From Glebionis coronaria (taxonomy: Eukaryota; Streptophyta; Magnoliopsida; Asterales; Asteraceae), in NCBI GenBank assembly GCA_025667525.1, contig CM046876.1:530078538-530142537 (forward strand): a stretch of 64,000 bases of DNA. The letters are read 5' to 3'. A program made the translations under genes and the position numbers. The notes under the pieces are model-generated. The model was not told where the DNA came from. It searched no databases and saw only the letters and a program-made list of their open reading frames with translations. The stretch's first letter is position 1. Each line of letters opens with the position of its first letter. Below, one piece after another: positions 27,250 through 37,689 of this stretch.

Positions 27250-27321
27250 CTAATAAAAGGATTTGGTCTGATCGAGTGGTGCATCTCGGGATTCATCTAA
27301 TGCCTTAAGAAGCTCAGCCAT
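27250..27321 (-). pseudogene. short exon-like fragment, 24 codons
   Basis: It is bounded by a TTCAAACAG acceptor and a GTAATA donor-like site on the minus strand and reads MAELLKALDESRDAPLDQTK, ending in a TAG codon. It may come from the same coiled-coil gene as 28173-28303; this is not proven. Confidence 0.35.
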
Positions 27322-28172
27322 CTGTTTGAAACATGAAAGAATTTGCAATGCGCAGCCAAAAGAAAAAAAAAATCAATAGCATAAACGTAGAACTCCACAA
27401 TATCTTAAGCGAGAGGAGCGGTTTCGGCAGAAACTTTTTTTGAAAAGTTATTAGGGATTGTTTGGACAGGGTCAGACTAAAAGGTGTAAAGGAACCTTTT
27501 TCAGGATTGGTTTGGACAGCAAAAAAGCTTCATATTACCATTATAAAAATCTGGTTTAGAGGATGTGTGCGGAGCCATAAATAGCCTTAAACATGTCGGA
27601 GGGAATTTGGTGATACTATCGTTTGTCGCCGTATATCCAACAGTTTCGATTTAAAAGCTAATCCATATGTAATCGAATACTCCAAGACTTTCTTTTTGGG
27701 GAAAGGCTGAATCCCAAAGTGTAGTAGTATGTTTATGTATAAATATCACTATCATAGTATAATCATATGTTCTATATAGCTATTTTGGACCAGATAGACT
27801 CCTCAAACTTGAAATTAAAAGTGAAATTAGAAACCGATCGAAGTTAATGTTTTGATTCTCTTTTGTATCTCATCCAATTGTTTCCAAGCATCCAAATACA
27901 CCACACGACCAACTTCATGTTGAAAAACTCAATAGTTCATGTCAACAAAACTGATATTCAACAACTGTAAACTGATAAAGAGGAAGAACGATAAAAAAAA
28001 CACAAGCTTAATATTTTCAGTCTATTCATTTAACTTCACAAACATCAGAAAGTTTCCACCAAAATTTCACTTTTTACTTTCATCTACATGTATGCTCAGG
28101 TGGGTATCAACATACAAAAGTTTTTACTGTAATGGTATTACTTTTGAAAACATGTGGTTTAAAGTTTCTCAC

Positions 28173-28303
28173 CTTATTAGACATAAGGTTCTTTTTAGTG
28201 GATGCAACTTCAAGCTTTCCTTGTTCCTCAATTAGTTGCTTTTCCCAAGTTTTAAGTTAAGCACGAACCTTGGCAACCTCAGTACGGAATGTCTCAGTTT
28301 CAA
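28173..28303 (-). pseudogene. exon-like coiled-coil fragment
   Basis: On the minus strand a TTTTAACAG acceptor opens a 131 bp block ending at AATAAG before GTGAGA. It reads VETETFRTEVAKVRA, a TAA, then LKTWEKQLIEEQGKLEVAST. The heptad-like spacing of hydrophobic and charged residues suggests a coiled coil. The internal stop shows it is not functional. The parent gene is unknown. Confidence 0.5.
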
Positions 28304-28494
28304 CTGTTAAAAGTTGTAAAAGCAGATAATAAAGAACAAAAACAAACATTAAACCATAGTCTGACTCGGTTTCATATTCCATCTTGTGTATAACTGAATA
28401 TTTTACAAAAAAAATACCATTGGAGCTTTCCAAAAATTTATCCTCATCTACATGTGATCATGATTTATAAAATTGATTTAGCACAAGTACTTAC

Positions 28495-28623
28495 AGGTTC
28501 TCGTCCTATGAGGTGAATATTGCCGGTGGCACACATTGTAGAGATGGAGAAATATGGACCCATCCATCCTTGAAGGACAAGACAACGATTGAAATATCAT
28601 AGATGATTTTGACTGATATATGA
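28495..28623 (-). pseudogene. fragment resembling 3-oxoacyl-ACP synthase (KAS II type), active-site exon
   Basis: The minus strand between a GTTTTCAG acceptor (28624) and a GTAAGT donor (28494-28489) encodes GWMGPYFSISTMCATGN. Plant plastid 3-oxoacyl-ACP synthases, which elongate fatty acids on acyl carrier protein, have a very similar GWMGP...SISTxCAT segment around the catalytic Cys. The Cys is kept. The upstream half of the block does not look like the enzyme, so the captured part is short or has shifted. No further exons of the enzyme were found nearby. The similarity is judged from family knowledge and needs an alignment. Confidence 0.55.
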
Positions 28624-29029
28624 CTGAAAACATGACATAAAACAAAAATCATCAAACTTTTTACATACAATAACCTAAAATCAATTAGGATTAAGGATTT
28701 ATCGGGTGTAGATTGACAAAACCATACTACAGATGTAGATTTACAAAACCTAAGTATAACACTATACCTTCATATCCATATCTAGGAACAGTAATAAAGA
28801 TAATGAATCGACTGGAATTGCTTTGTTAGCAGGACCGATTGGTATTGCTTTGTTAGCAGAGGAGAAAAAAATTAGGATTAAGGATTTATCGGGTGTAATT
28901 CGAATGATATTAGGGTTTGTAGATGATAAGGTTTTAATCCGAATGGGTTATAGGGACAGGGACCCGAATAATGATTACGGCCCGAATGAAGCTGACGTGG
29001 ATTAATGGCTGCTTATGTGGCATATCCCT

Positions 29030-29051
29030 CCTCTTATATATAATGTAAAGA
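29030..29051 (-). other. candidate Helitron 5' terminus
   Basis: The minus strand starts TCTTTACATTATATATAAG with A before it and GAGGAGGGATATG after, a common look for plant Helitron 5' ends. AT dinucleotide repeats continue outside. Confidence 0.55.
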
Positions 29052-29078
29052 TATATATATGTATATATATATATATTG

Positions 29079-30587
29079 GTAAATAGAGCACATAGTTACC
29101 AACTGTGAGAGTAACATGACTTCTTTTTAGGAGTCCACATATGTAGATAGATATGTACGGATAGTTTGAATTTTTCTATAATTATAGTAGACATTGTATG
29201 TGGCTTCAAAAGTAACCTTTGTACACTTCCTTAATTATCGAAAGTTTGCTATCCCAGATGACATGATAAGAATAAATTTCCACAATCGGCTCAAGTTGGT
29301 GAAAAAGAATTAACGCTCTTTTTATATGGACTATTTTAAAAAGAGGACTAAAAGGGACTTGACACTCAAAAAAATGACCTCTCAAAACAAAATTAGCTAA
29401 TCAATCCTATTCGACCTTCATATTTTGTTGACACATGACATTTGGGATAATGATTAGCTAATGATTGGTTTGTACTAGTAGGGCCCACCTAGTACATGCA
29501 AGTACAAAATGTGTAAGTGTACTTGCTATTCGACCATTAGTCAAATCGATTATTCGAGCCGTACTTTTTATAGTAAATTATTAATTTTTACTAAATAATA
29601 CCAAATAGTTTTGTTATTCGACTTTGACCTATATCTTAATCGACTCGTACTTTTTATTAATAAAAAAAACTTTTTCACAAATAGATCATCTAGTCCTTCG
29701 ACTTGTACTATTATATTATTCGACCCGTACTTTTTATTAATAAAACATTAAAAACACTTCCCAAATAAATCCCTTTTTATTCCTTTGATTATACGACTTG
29801 TACTATCTTATTATTCGACTTGTACTATTAATAAAAAAACCATTTTTAAACCCATTTGTATATGGGCGCCCATAGTAATACTATGAAGTCTGAACCCATA
29901 TCCAAGCACGCATAGTTTGTATCGGTAAAATCCTATTACATCCCGTCTCTCAAATCCGCTTATCTGATTATATGATATTATGATTTGGGTTTAACATTGC
30001 TATAAGATCTGGTGTCGTATAATATCTTGTTAAACCCATTTGCATGGAGATCTACTGGCTGAGTTTGAGAATCTGGGTTTTGTGAATCCTTTCATTTAGA
30101 ACAAATAAATTTAACGGGCCATGTGGTATGCACGTCTAAGTTTTTTATATTACCCGTTTATGATTTTACAAATTATTGTATAATTACCATTTATTTTAAT
30201 TTTTGTGTGCTGTTTGAGTAAGAATCATGTATACAGTTGCCTTTTGTTAGGGAGTACGCTGGGCAGTTAGGGGTCTTTAATGGAGTAATTAAGTTAAATG
30301 TCTATGAGTAAGAATCATGATTATATTTTCTGCAAAATATTAAGACCTGCAAGTGGATCATTTAAGTTCAAATCTTTAGCTTTGATCTTATGCAGGTTTA
30401 AAAAGACTTGTTTTTATATTATTTTTAAATTTTTAATAATCTTAATGGTACTGTTTTTCCTTTATTAATTTTTTAACAGATGAATAATATTGTGCATAGT
30501 CAAGATTATTGGTCAACCCTGCATATGTTAGTATAATAACATTCCCAGAAATTGTTAAATGTCCGCTTCGTAAGCCTGGGTGTTGTA
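29079..30587. other. intergenic with a degenerate TTATTCGACTTGTAC-type repeat
   Basis: No gene is seen. Between about 29545 and 29850 the words TTATTCGAC, TTGTACT and TTTTTATTAATAAAA recur about four or five times at irregular spacing. Confidence 0.5.
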
Positions 30588-30965
30588 TGTTAGATATATA
30601 GTGCAAACTTTCGTGCCTTACTCATGAATATATAGTGCAAACTTTTGTGCCTTTAAATGTCTGTTTGTTTTGTGCCTTATTCATGAATATATAGTGCAAA
30701 CTTTTGTAACCCCGGACGTTGTACGTTATATATTGCGACCTTTGGTAACCCGGAAGTCCTATCTCTGTTCGTAATCCCGGTCATTGTACGTTAGATATAT
30801 AGTGCAAACTTTCGTGCCGTATTCATGATTATATAGTGCAAACATTTGTGCCTTTAAATGTCTGTTTATTTCGTGCCTTATTCATGATTATATAGTGCAA
30901 AATTTTGTAACCCCGGATGATGTACGTTATATATTGCGAACTTTGGTAACCCGGAAGTCCTATGA
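30588..30965. repeat. imperfect tandem duplication, about 200 bp unit, two copies
   Basis: Each unit runs from a TATATAGTGCAAACTTT word to GGTAACCCGGAAGTCCTAT (30742-30765 and 30943-30962). Within each unit the TATATAGTGCAAAC...GTGCC block is itself repeated. No coding potential. Confidence 0.75.
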
Positions 30966-31365
30966 ATGAAGCAGGATTGTTAGTGTTATATTTATTAATC
31001 CTATCAGAGTCGCATAACACAAATGTAGTTGGAGAGAACAATTAATGAGTCGAATAAGGGAAAATCTTTTTGTTGATCTTACACAGAGTTGACAAGACCC
31101 AACTGTTTAAAATTAAAGTCTTGATTACATTTAGTTAGCCTTTTAAAATAACTCGAATAATGGTTATTGTGAGATCAGTTATTTAATGATTCGAATAACC
31201 TTGTCTACCTCATATGTCTATAAAATGTGTAATTTGTAGCAAGTATCCATCAACCAATCTTTGTCTAACTAGTAAAAACTTAAGAACACAATGGAAAACT
31301 TCACTGATTCCACAGATAACACCACTAACGAAATGGAGCAAGTTAACCCTGTTGTCACCTGTTTG
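30966..31365. other. intergenic flank left of the Tat element
   Basis: Nothing is recognised in it. It joins 40625 onward in the pre-insertion site. Confidence 0.5.
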
Positions 31366-31370
31366 CCGCC
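31366..31370. repeat. target site duplication CCGCC (left)
   Basis: CCGCC immediately before the 5' LTR is repeated immediately after the 3' LTR at 40620-40624. This gives exact element borders. Confidence 0.9.
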
Positions 31371-31883
31371 TGATGACGTATAGTCCCTTGTCGGGCTGGA
31401 TAGTCCGACCCACGGGTACTACCCGCATCCATCAGGAATGGATTGCTTGCTTGTGCGATGCGCGCGAAGCCCAGGAGGCCTGGTAAGCCGCTGTCGCACA
31501 TAGGGTTGATTACTTAGCTAGGTCCTTGTCGCAGCGCGACAGGATCAGAAAAGAATATAATCTATCATATAGATATATTCGCCTAAAGGAAATAGATATA
31601 CACTTGCCTTGGTTATGTGATAAGGATCAAACTATTTTAGGTCATTATCTCTTCCTTTGGCCGCAAGAGTAGGAGAGCCCAGCCATGACTCTCTCGGGTA
31701 TAAAAGGAACCCCATAGGTTCCACAAAGGTACGATACACATAATATCCTAAACACTACATACTCAAATCGATTACTTACTCTCATGCCGGAGTCTAATCG
31801 TGGGTCACAAACCCACGGTAAGCCTAACGGTGTTTGTTTAGTGCGCAGGGTAAAGCTCGGTCTATCTAACTTTTGTATCAACA
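31371..31883 (+). repeat. 5' LTR of the Tat element (513 bp)
   Basis: It starts TGATGACGTATAG and ends TTGTATCAACA. It lacks a segment of about 70 bp found in the 3' LTR near 40519-40590. A TATA box is at 31699-31705. Confidence 0.93.
31699..31705 (+). promoter_or_regulatory. TATA box in the Tat 5' LTR
   Basis: TATAAAA within GGGTATAAAAGGAACC, identical at 40366-40372 in the 3' LTR. The position in the LTR interior fits the U3/R promoter. Confidence 0.65.
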
Positions 31884-31885
31884 AG

Positions 31886-31905
31886 TTGGCACCATCCGTG
31901 GGACC
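31886..31905 (+). other. primer binding site of the Tat element
   Basis: TTGGCACCATCCGTGGGACC begins two bases after the LTR. It resembles the primer sites of Tat-lineage elements, which start TTGGC(G/A)CC. The exact tRNA was not assigned. Confidence 0.65.
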
Positions 31906-31923
31906 CACACTAAGCTCTAGCTA

Positions 31924-33195
31924 ATGACGAAAAACGGCATGAATGAGGGTCGTCAAGGATCCTCAACGGTAGATGGCCGTATCATATCCGTGAATGCTAC
32001 TCCTGGATCTACCAGTAAAGCAAACACCCGGGATGTAAACAACCCCCCAATCGTAAGAACAGGCGGATTGTTCTCAACTCCCGTACCCGCTGTGGAGGAA
32101 AAAGGCGTAGAACGAGAGTCAACTCAGCCTCCTCCCAATAAACAAAAAAGAAGGACTCTCCAAGAGGAGGGCGGGGAAGTCGTTGCTATGGAAGCACGCA
32201 TGTTAGAGGAGTACGTAGCTAATAACCCACAAACCCTCATCCCTTTGGTTTCTAAACACGAGAAGATAATAAAAGAGGCAAAGCGCGTGAAGCGCCGCAT
32301 CCTCAGAAAGCAACCTGTCAGGAGCGAGTGATAACCTCCCGGATGACCAAAGCTTCTCGCAACCATGGAGAAGAGTCATGAAAAACTCTTTTACAAGGCG
32401 CATACAGTATTATGAAGATACAAGGAAGCGCCGCATGCCATCAAACGTGAAAACTTATGATGGCACTTCAGATCCAGAAGACCACTTAAAAGTCTTTGAA
32501 TCCCAGGCAAGTATTTAACAATGGCCAGAACCCGTATGGTGCAACATGTTCAACTCTACACTCGTAGGTAACATGCGAATGTGGTTCGATAGGCTTCCGC
32601 CACGAACAATCAACGGGTATGAAGTGTTGCAGAAAGCATTCAAAAGAAACTATGTGCAACAGAAAAGACATGATAGGAGTGTTGTATCACTTGCCAGGGT
32701 AAAGCAGAACCAGGGAGAATACTTGGAAGACTTTCCGGAATGTTTCAAGAGTGAGTGTCTTCAAATAAAAGACTGCCCAGAAATTCTGAAAGTATCTTGC
32801 TTCATGGCGGGTATACCGTATACGAAACAGCGATCTAATAAAGAAGCCGAATGAAAGAACGCCTGAAACCTTCGATGGAGTACTAAGGTGGGTAAAGTCC
32901 TTCATATAGGGAGAATCAGCTGCTTCAGAAGTAACATTAAACACTTATGACTACAGATCTGTCCACGCGCCCAGTGAAGAGCCCAGCAGGCAACGCAGAC
33001 CTCTAGGCCTTGATTACTTAAGAAGGAGAAGAGAGGGACGAGCTAATAACTCTATGTTAACTTAACCCCAAGAGAAATCCTCGTATCAGAAGGTGCGAAT
33101 TTCCCAATGCCAACACCAATGACCACCCCGGTCGAAAAGCGCGTCGGTAATAGATATTGCGAATACCATGATGAGAGGGGGCATGCTACGAACAA
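31924..33195 (+). pseudogene. Tat-lineage gag, broken
   Basis: An N-terminal frame (31924-32331) with a charged Lys/Arg-rich end continues after a one-base shift near 32325. There it reads SFSQPWRRVMKNSFTRRIQ and VKTYDGTSDPEDHLKVFESQ, the gag core of this lineage. A TAA near 32517 interrupts it, then MRMWFDRLPPRTINGYEVL and the conserved middle run to a stop at 32854. The zinc knuckle CEYHDERGHATNKC (about 33160-33200) follows in another frame. At least two frameshifts and two stops make it non-functional. Confidence 0.82.
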
Positions 33196-35707
33196 ATGTA
33201 TTCAACTGCAAAAAAATATATCGAAAATATGGTAAAGAAAGGCGAGCTGAAACACCTTGTCAAGGAAACCACGAAAGACGAAAGACAAAAAGTCGCTAGC
33301 GCAAATATTTACATGGTGGAGTCATGGCAGCGAAGGATCAGACAAAAGGTGAGCCAGAAATTCTCAAAGGGAAAAGAAATTTCCTTCCCCTCACTCAACG
33401 CGAGGAACGTCAGAGATGGACCGTTAGTTATAGAAATAAGCATTGGTCAGCACATCATACATCGCATGTATGTGGATAGAGGTTCATCTGTAGAAATAAT
33501 GTATGAGCACTGCTTCCTGGAACTTAGTGCAGAAGTACAAAGCCAAATGATACCTGCAACCTCCCCGCTCATCGGTTTTAGTGGAGAAGCGGTGTGGCCT
33601 TTGGGCCAGCTAAAGCTAGTAGTAAAAGTAGGAGACGATGAGCACTCAACAAAAGTCTCCATGAATTTCCTGATCATACAGTCGCCATCGCAATATAACG
33701 GGATTATAGGGCGACCAGCTATACTAGCAATGCGAGCGGTATCTTCCATAGCTCATGGCATGATCAAATTCCCAGTGGATGGAGGGATCGTAACGATCTT
33801 CAACATAGCGATAACTCCCCCAGAGTGTAACGCGATCACAGAACCTCCACGGGTCACTATAGAACTTAAGGTAAACTCGCAGCCAAATCTAAAGGTAGTA
33901 GTGCATCCGCAGTATCTGGATCAAGAGATTACAATCGGAGGAACACTGTCTGACAAAGGAAAGACGAACATGTGTCACCTTTTAAAGAACAACCTAGACA
34001 TCTTCGCATGGGAATCCAAAGATATGACAGGGGTACCAAGGTCAATAGCTGAACACAAGCTCCAAATACACGAAGGGTACCCTCCGATTAGGCAAAAGAA
34101 AAGAGGACGGGCCTCATAACGCAACAAGGTGATACTCGAGGAAGTGAAACAGCTAGTAGACGGAGGAATCATGAGGGAAGTTTACTATCATGACTGGCTC
34201 GCTAACCCGGTGATGGTGAAGAAACATGATGGTAGTTGGCGCATGTGCGTTGATTTCACAGACCTCAATAAAGCTTGTCCCCAAGATTGCTATCCACTCC
34301 CAGAGATAGATTGGAAGGTAGAATCGTTGTGCGGGTACCCCTTCAAGTGCTTCCTTGATGCGTACAAGGGGTACCACCAGATACAAATGGCAGAAGAGGA
34401 CGAAGAAAAAACAACATTCCATACTAGCCAGGGTGTGTATTGCTATACAAAAATTCTATTTGGACTCAAGAACGCAGGGGCCACGTATCAACAGCTGGTT
34501 GATAAAGCGTTTGAAAGCCAAATAAGGCGAAATTTGGAGTTGTATGTAGACTATTTGGTAATAAAAAGTCACACAGAGAGTAAGCTTATCCAGGATATAG
34601 AGGAAAAATTCTCAACACTCAGGAGAATAAACATGAAGTTAAATCCCAAGAAGTGCACTTTTGGGGCAACATAATGCATGTTCCTAGGATACATGATTAA
34701 CCCCTATCGCATGAAACCTTGTCCGAAAAAATAGACGCGGTCATTTAACTCCAAAGCCCAAAGACAAAAAGGAAGTACAGTCGCTGAATGAGAAACTCGT
34801 AGGGCTGAACAGGTTCCTGTCCAAGTCGGCGGAGAAGTCGCTCCCTTTATTTAAAACGCTCAAAAGGTGCATTAAGAAAGGGGACTTCAATTGGAAGAAG
34901 GAAGCGGAAAAGGCCTTCGAGAAATTGAAAACACATTTGGCTTCGCTCCCTATGCTAGTCGCGCCACGACCTAACGAGGAACTGATAATGTATTTGTTTG
35001 CTACACATGGAGCGATCAGTGCAGTGCTAATGACGGATAGAGAAAATTTGCAAACTCCAGTATACTTCATAAGTAGAGCGTTGTAAAGCTCGGAGCTAAA
35101 TTATACCCCAATGGAAAAATTGGTACTAGCACTAGTGTTTGTGGCAAAGAGGTTACGTCGATACTTCCAAGCGCACCCAATAGTGGTGATAACTGATCAG
35201 CCTATAAAGCAGGTAATATCAAAACCAGAGGTCGCAGGTAGGTTCCAGAAATGGAGTGTTCTACTAGGGTAACACAACATTACTTACAGACCGCGCAATG
35301 CCGTAAAGGGGCAAATTTTGGCAGATTTCATCATTGAAAAACCAGAAGAAGGCGTTCAAGGTCTAGATGAAAAGGAAGAAGACCCAACCCCGTGGGTCTT
35401 GTTCACTGATGGGTCCTCTTGCACCAACGGATCAGGCGCGAGTCTCATACTTACCAACCCCGAAGGAATGGAATTCACATACGCATTGCGTTTTGAGTTC
35501 ATAGCCACAAATAATGAGGCAGAGTATGAGGCGCTAATAGCAGGGCTAAGAATCGCATCACGAATGGGTGTGCGCAATCTCGAAGCAAACATAGATTCTC
35601 GACTGGTAGCAAACCATATACTTCGCGAATACGTGGCGAAAGAAGATAACATGGTGCGATACTTACAAAAAGCCAAACCATTGATTGAAGGATTCAATAA
35701 GTTCTGA
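33196..35707 (+). pseudogene. Tat-lineage protease, RT, RNase H and second RNase H, broken
   Basis: Frame 33196-34119 holds the aspartic protease, but its motif reads YVDRGSSVEIM, with Arg95 (33478-33480) where a small residue is usual after Asp94. A TAA at 34117 precedes RT (34129-34674, same phase), which has MCVDFTDLNKACPQDCYPLP and ends its catalytic box as YVDY (34543-34554): the second Asp is Tyr. Further stops (34672, near 34730 and 35082) interrupt the RT thumb and first RNase H. The region 35318-35707 codes the second RNase H: VLFTDGSSCTNGSGASLIL, NNEAEYEALIAGLRIA and NIDSRLV keep the acidic residues. The frame ends at 35705. Confidence 0.87.
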
Positions 35708-37103
35708 ATAAGCCAAGTACCCAGGGGGAGAACAAGAAAGCAGATGCACTTAGTAAAATAGCGTCTACCAGCTTTGCACACCTATCAAAACAGGTCCTGG
35801 TGGAGATCCTTAAGGACAAGTCAATAAAAGAGCAAGAGGTCACATCGGTCATAGAGGAAGAAGGCCCTACATGGATGACACCGGTTATGGATTATTTGAC
35901 GAATGATTAACTCCCACATGACGAATCTGAGTCACGACGAATACGAAGACGTTTGAGGAAATTTGAAGTCAGAGATGGGGTTCTTTACAAACGATCATTC
36001 CTCCAGCCATGGCTAAGATGCGCAGGGCCGCGCCAGGCGTAGTACATCGTTAGCGAAATCCACGAGGGGTCATGCGGCATGAACGCAGGACCATGGTCCG
36101 TGGTAGCAACAACGTTGCGTAGCGGGTACTACTGGTCAACCATGCATACGGACGTGCGAACGCTCATTAATAAATGCAATGATTGCCAGGTGCACAGGCC
36201 AATACCTCGACAACCCCAGGAGGAGCTCACGTCGATTACCTCCCCTTGGGAATTCTTCAAGTGGGGAATAGATATGCTGGGGCCTTTTCCTGTAGCCGCA
36301 GGTGGGATTAAGTTCCTCATAGTCGCGATGGATTACTTCACGAGATGGATTAAAGCAAAGGCAGTCACAACAATTACGGGGAACCAGGTGAAGAGGTTCG
36401 TATGGGATAACATAGTATGTCGTTTCAGACTACCCAGTGAAATAGTTTCTGATAATGGAAAGCAATTCGCGGAGAACCCATTCAAGGATTGGTGCGCAAG
36501 GAATGGAATGCACCAATGGTTCACATCGGTATCCCATCCACAAACGAATGGACTTGTTGAAAGAGCAAACAGGAGTTTGGGAGATGGCATAAAAGCACGA
36601 TTGGGGGAGCACAACAGGATGTGGGTCGATGAGTTTTCGCATGTCTTGTGGGCGCATCGTACAATGATCAAGACATCTACGTGTGATACCCTTTCGCCCT
36701 AACATATGGTACAGAGGCAGTCATCCCAGCTGAGATTGGATTGCAAACACTCCGCATAGCGGAAGTAGACATGGTCACTAACGACGAGGAGCTACGATTG
36801 AACTTAGACATAATCGAGGAGCGGAGAGAGTTGGCAGCAATCCAGGAAGCTAAATCAAAAGCAAAAATGAAAGGATACTATGATGCTAGGGTGGGCAAGA
36901 ACTTCTTCAGGCCAGGTGACTTTGTGTATCGCTCAAACGCGGCCAGCCGCGCTGAGAATACATGAAAACTTGGACCTAAGTGGGAGGGACCTTATATAGT
37001 TATAGATGCACTGGGGAATGGCGCGTATCGGTCGCGTGACATGGATGGCCGCGACCTACAAAGGCCTTGGAACATATGCCATCTAAAGAAGTGCTACCTT
37101 TAA
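35708..37103 (+). pseudogene. Tat-lineage integrase, broken
   Basis: After a shift at about 35705 the frame reads into the integrase N-terminus, interrupted by stops near 35908 and 36040. The 36079-36702 part has the zinc residues C33 and C36 (NKCNDCQVH) and the catalytic triad Asp65, Asp125 and Glu161 with 35 residues between the last two (SDNGKQF, NGLVERANRSL). A one-base shift near 36690 separates it from the C-terminal part (36741-36965 and on to a TAA at 37101-37103), which ends in WEGPYIVIDALGNGAYR and WNICHLKKCYL. The triad is intact but the frame is not. Confidence 0.85.
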
Positions 37104-37689
37104 CGGCAGACTTCGTGAATAAATGTATTGTTATTTCTTTCATTTCATGTGTTAAATCTTGCAAGTATTAATAAAACTGTCGTGGTACCTAGCTAGTTCC
37201 ACGGCGCGTTCTGAAAACATTTCTTTTTGTCATACATATTTTCTTTTTTATGTAATATATATTGCCTACTGGCGCACGGGTGCACAACGTTTCTAGGCGA
37301 AATAAGAGGAATGAGCATACCCTACTAATTAGACTCGTCGAGTAAATGGGATGCAACCCCATCGACCATGGATCGTGTATCCTTGTTAGGCCCCTTGCTA
37401 TTCATGATGTCATAGCAAGTAATGCAGCCAGTAAACTCTGAGACTGTTAAGACACAATTGTGCGCACCTAACAATTGGTCAGCCTCACCTGGCCATCCTT
37501 ATAGTAGTAGCAGTATACCGCACGTAATGAGCTTCTCAAACCCATATGGACCATTTATGAGTTTACATTAACTCGTTGTGAGAAATTGTGTTAGCAACAT
37601 TAAGCACACTTATCATAAACAAAAATAGTATTTATTACAAACGAGTTCGAACATTTGAGCATAACAAAATCAACAACATATTTACAAGT
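37104..37689 (+). other. non-coding spacer of the Tat element
   Basis: It lies between the integrase stop and the end of the antisense gene. It contains no frame of note. It may hold the 3' end of the antisense transcript. Confidence 0.55.

Larger units (their letters stand above)
20255..29051 (-). mobile_element. candidate non-autonomous Helitron carrying gene fragments
   Basis: On the minus strand the unit starts TCTTTACATTATATATAAG (29051 downward) and ends with an 8 bp hairpin followed by TTCGCCACTAG (20284-20255). TC start, subterminal hairpin and CTAG end are the Helitron hallmarks, and both flanks give the A/T target expected (A at 20254, T at 29052). The 8.8 kb body has no Rep/helicase frame. 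Several exon-like blocks with plausible GT/AG edges lie on the same strand as the element: 28495-28623, 28173-28303, 27250-27321, 25785-25985 and 22716-22869. The 3' end is convincing; pairing it with this 5' end is inference. Confidence 0.6.
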
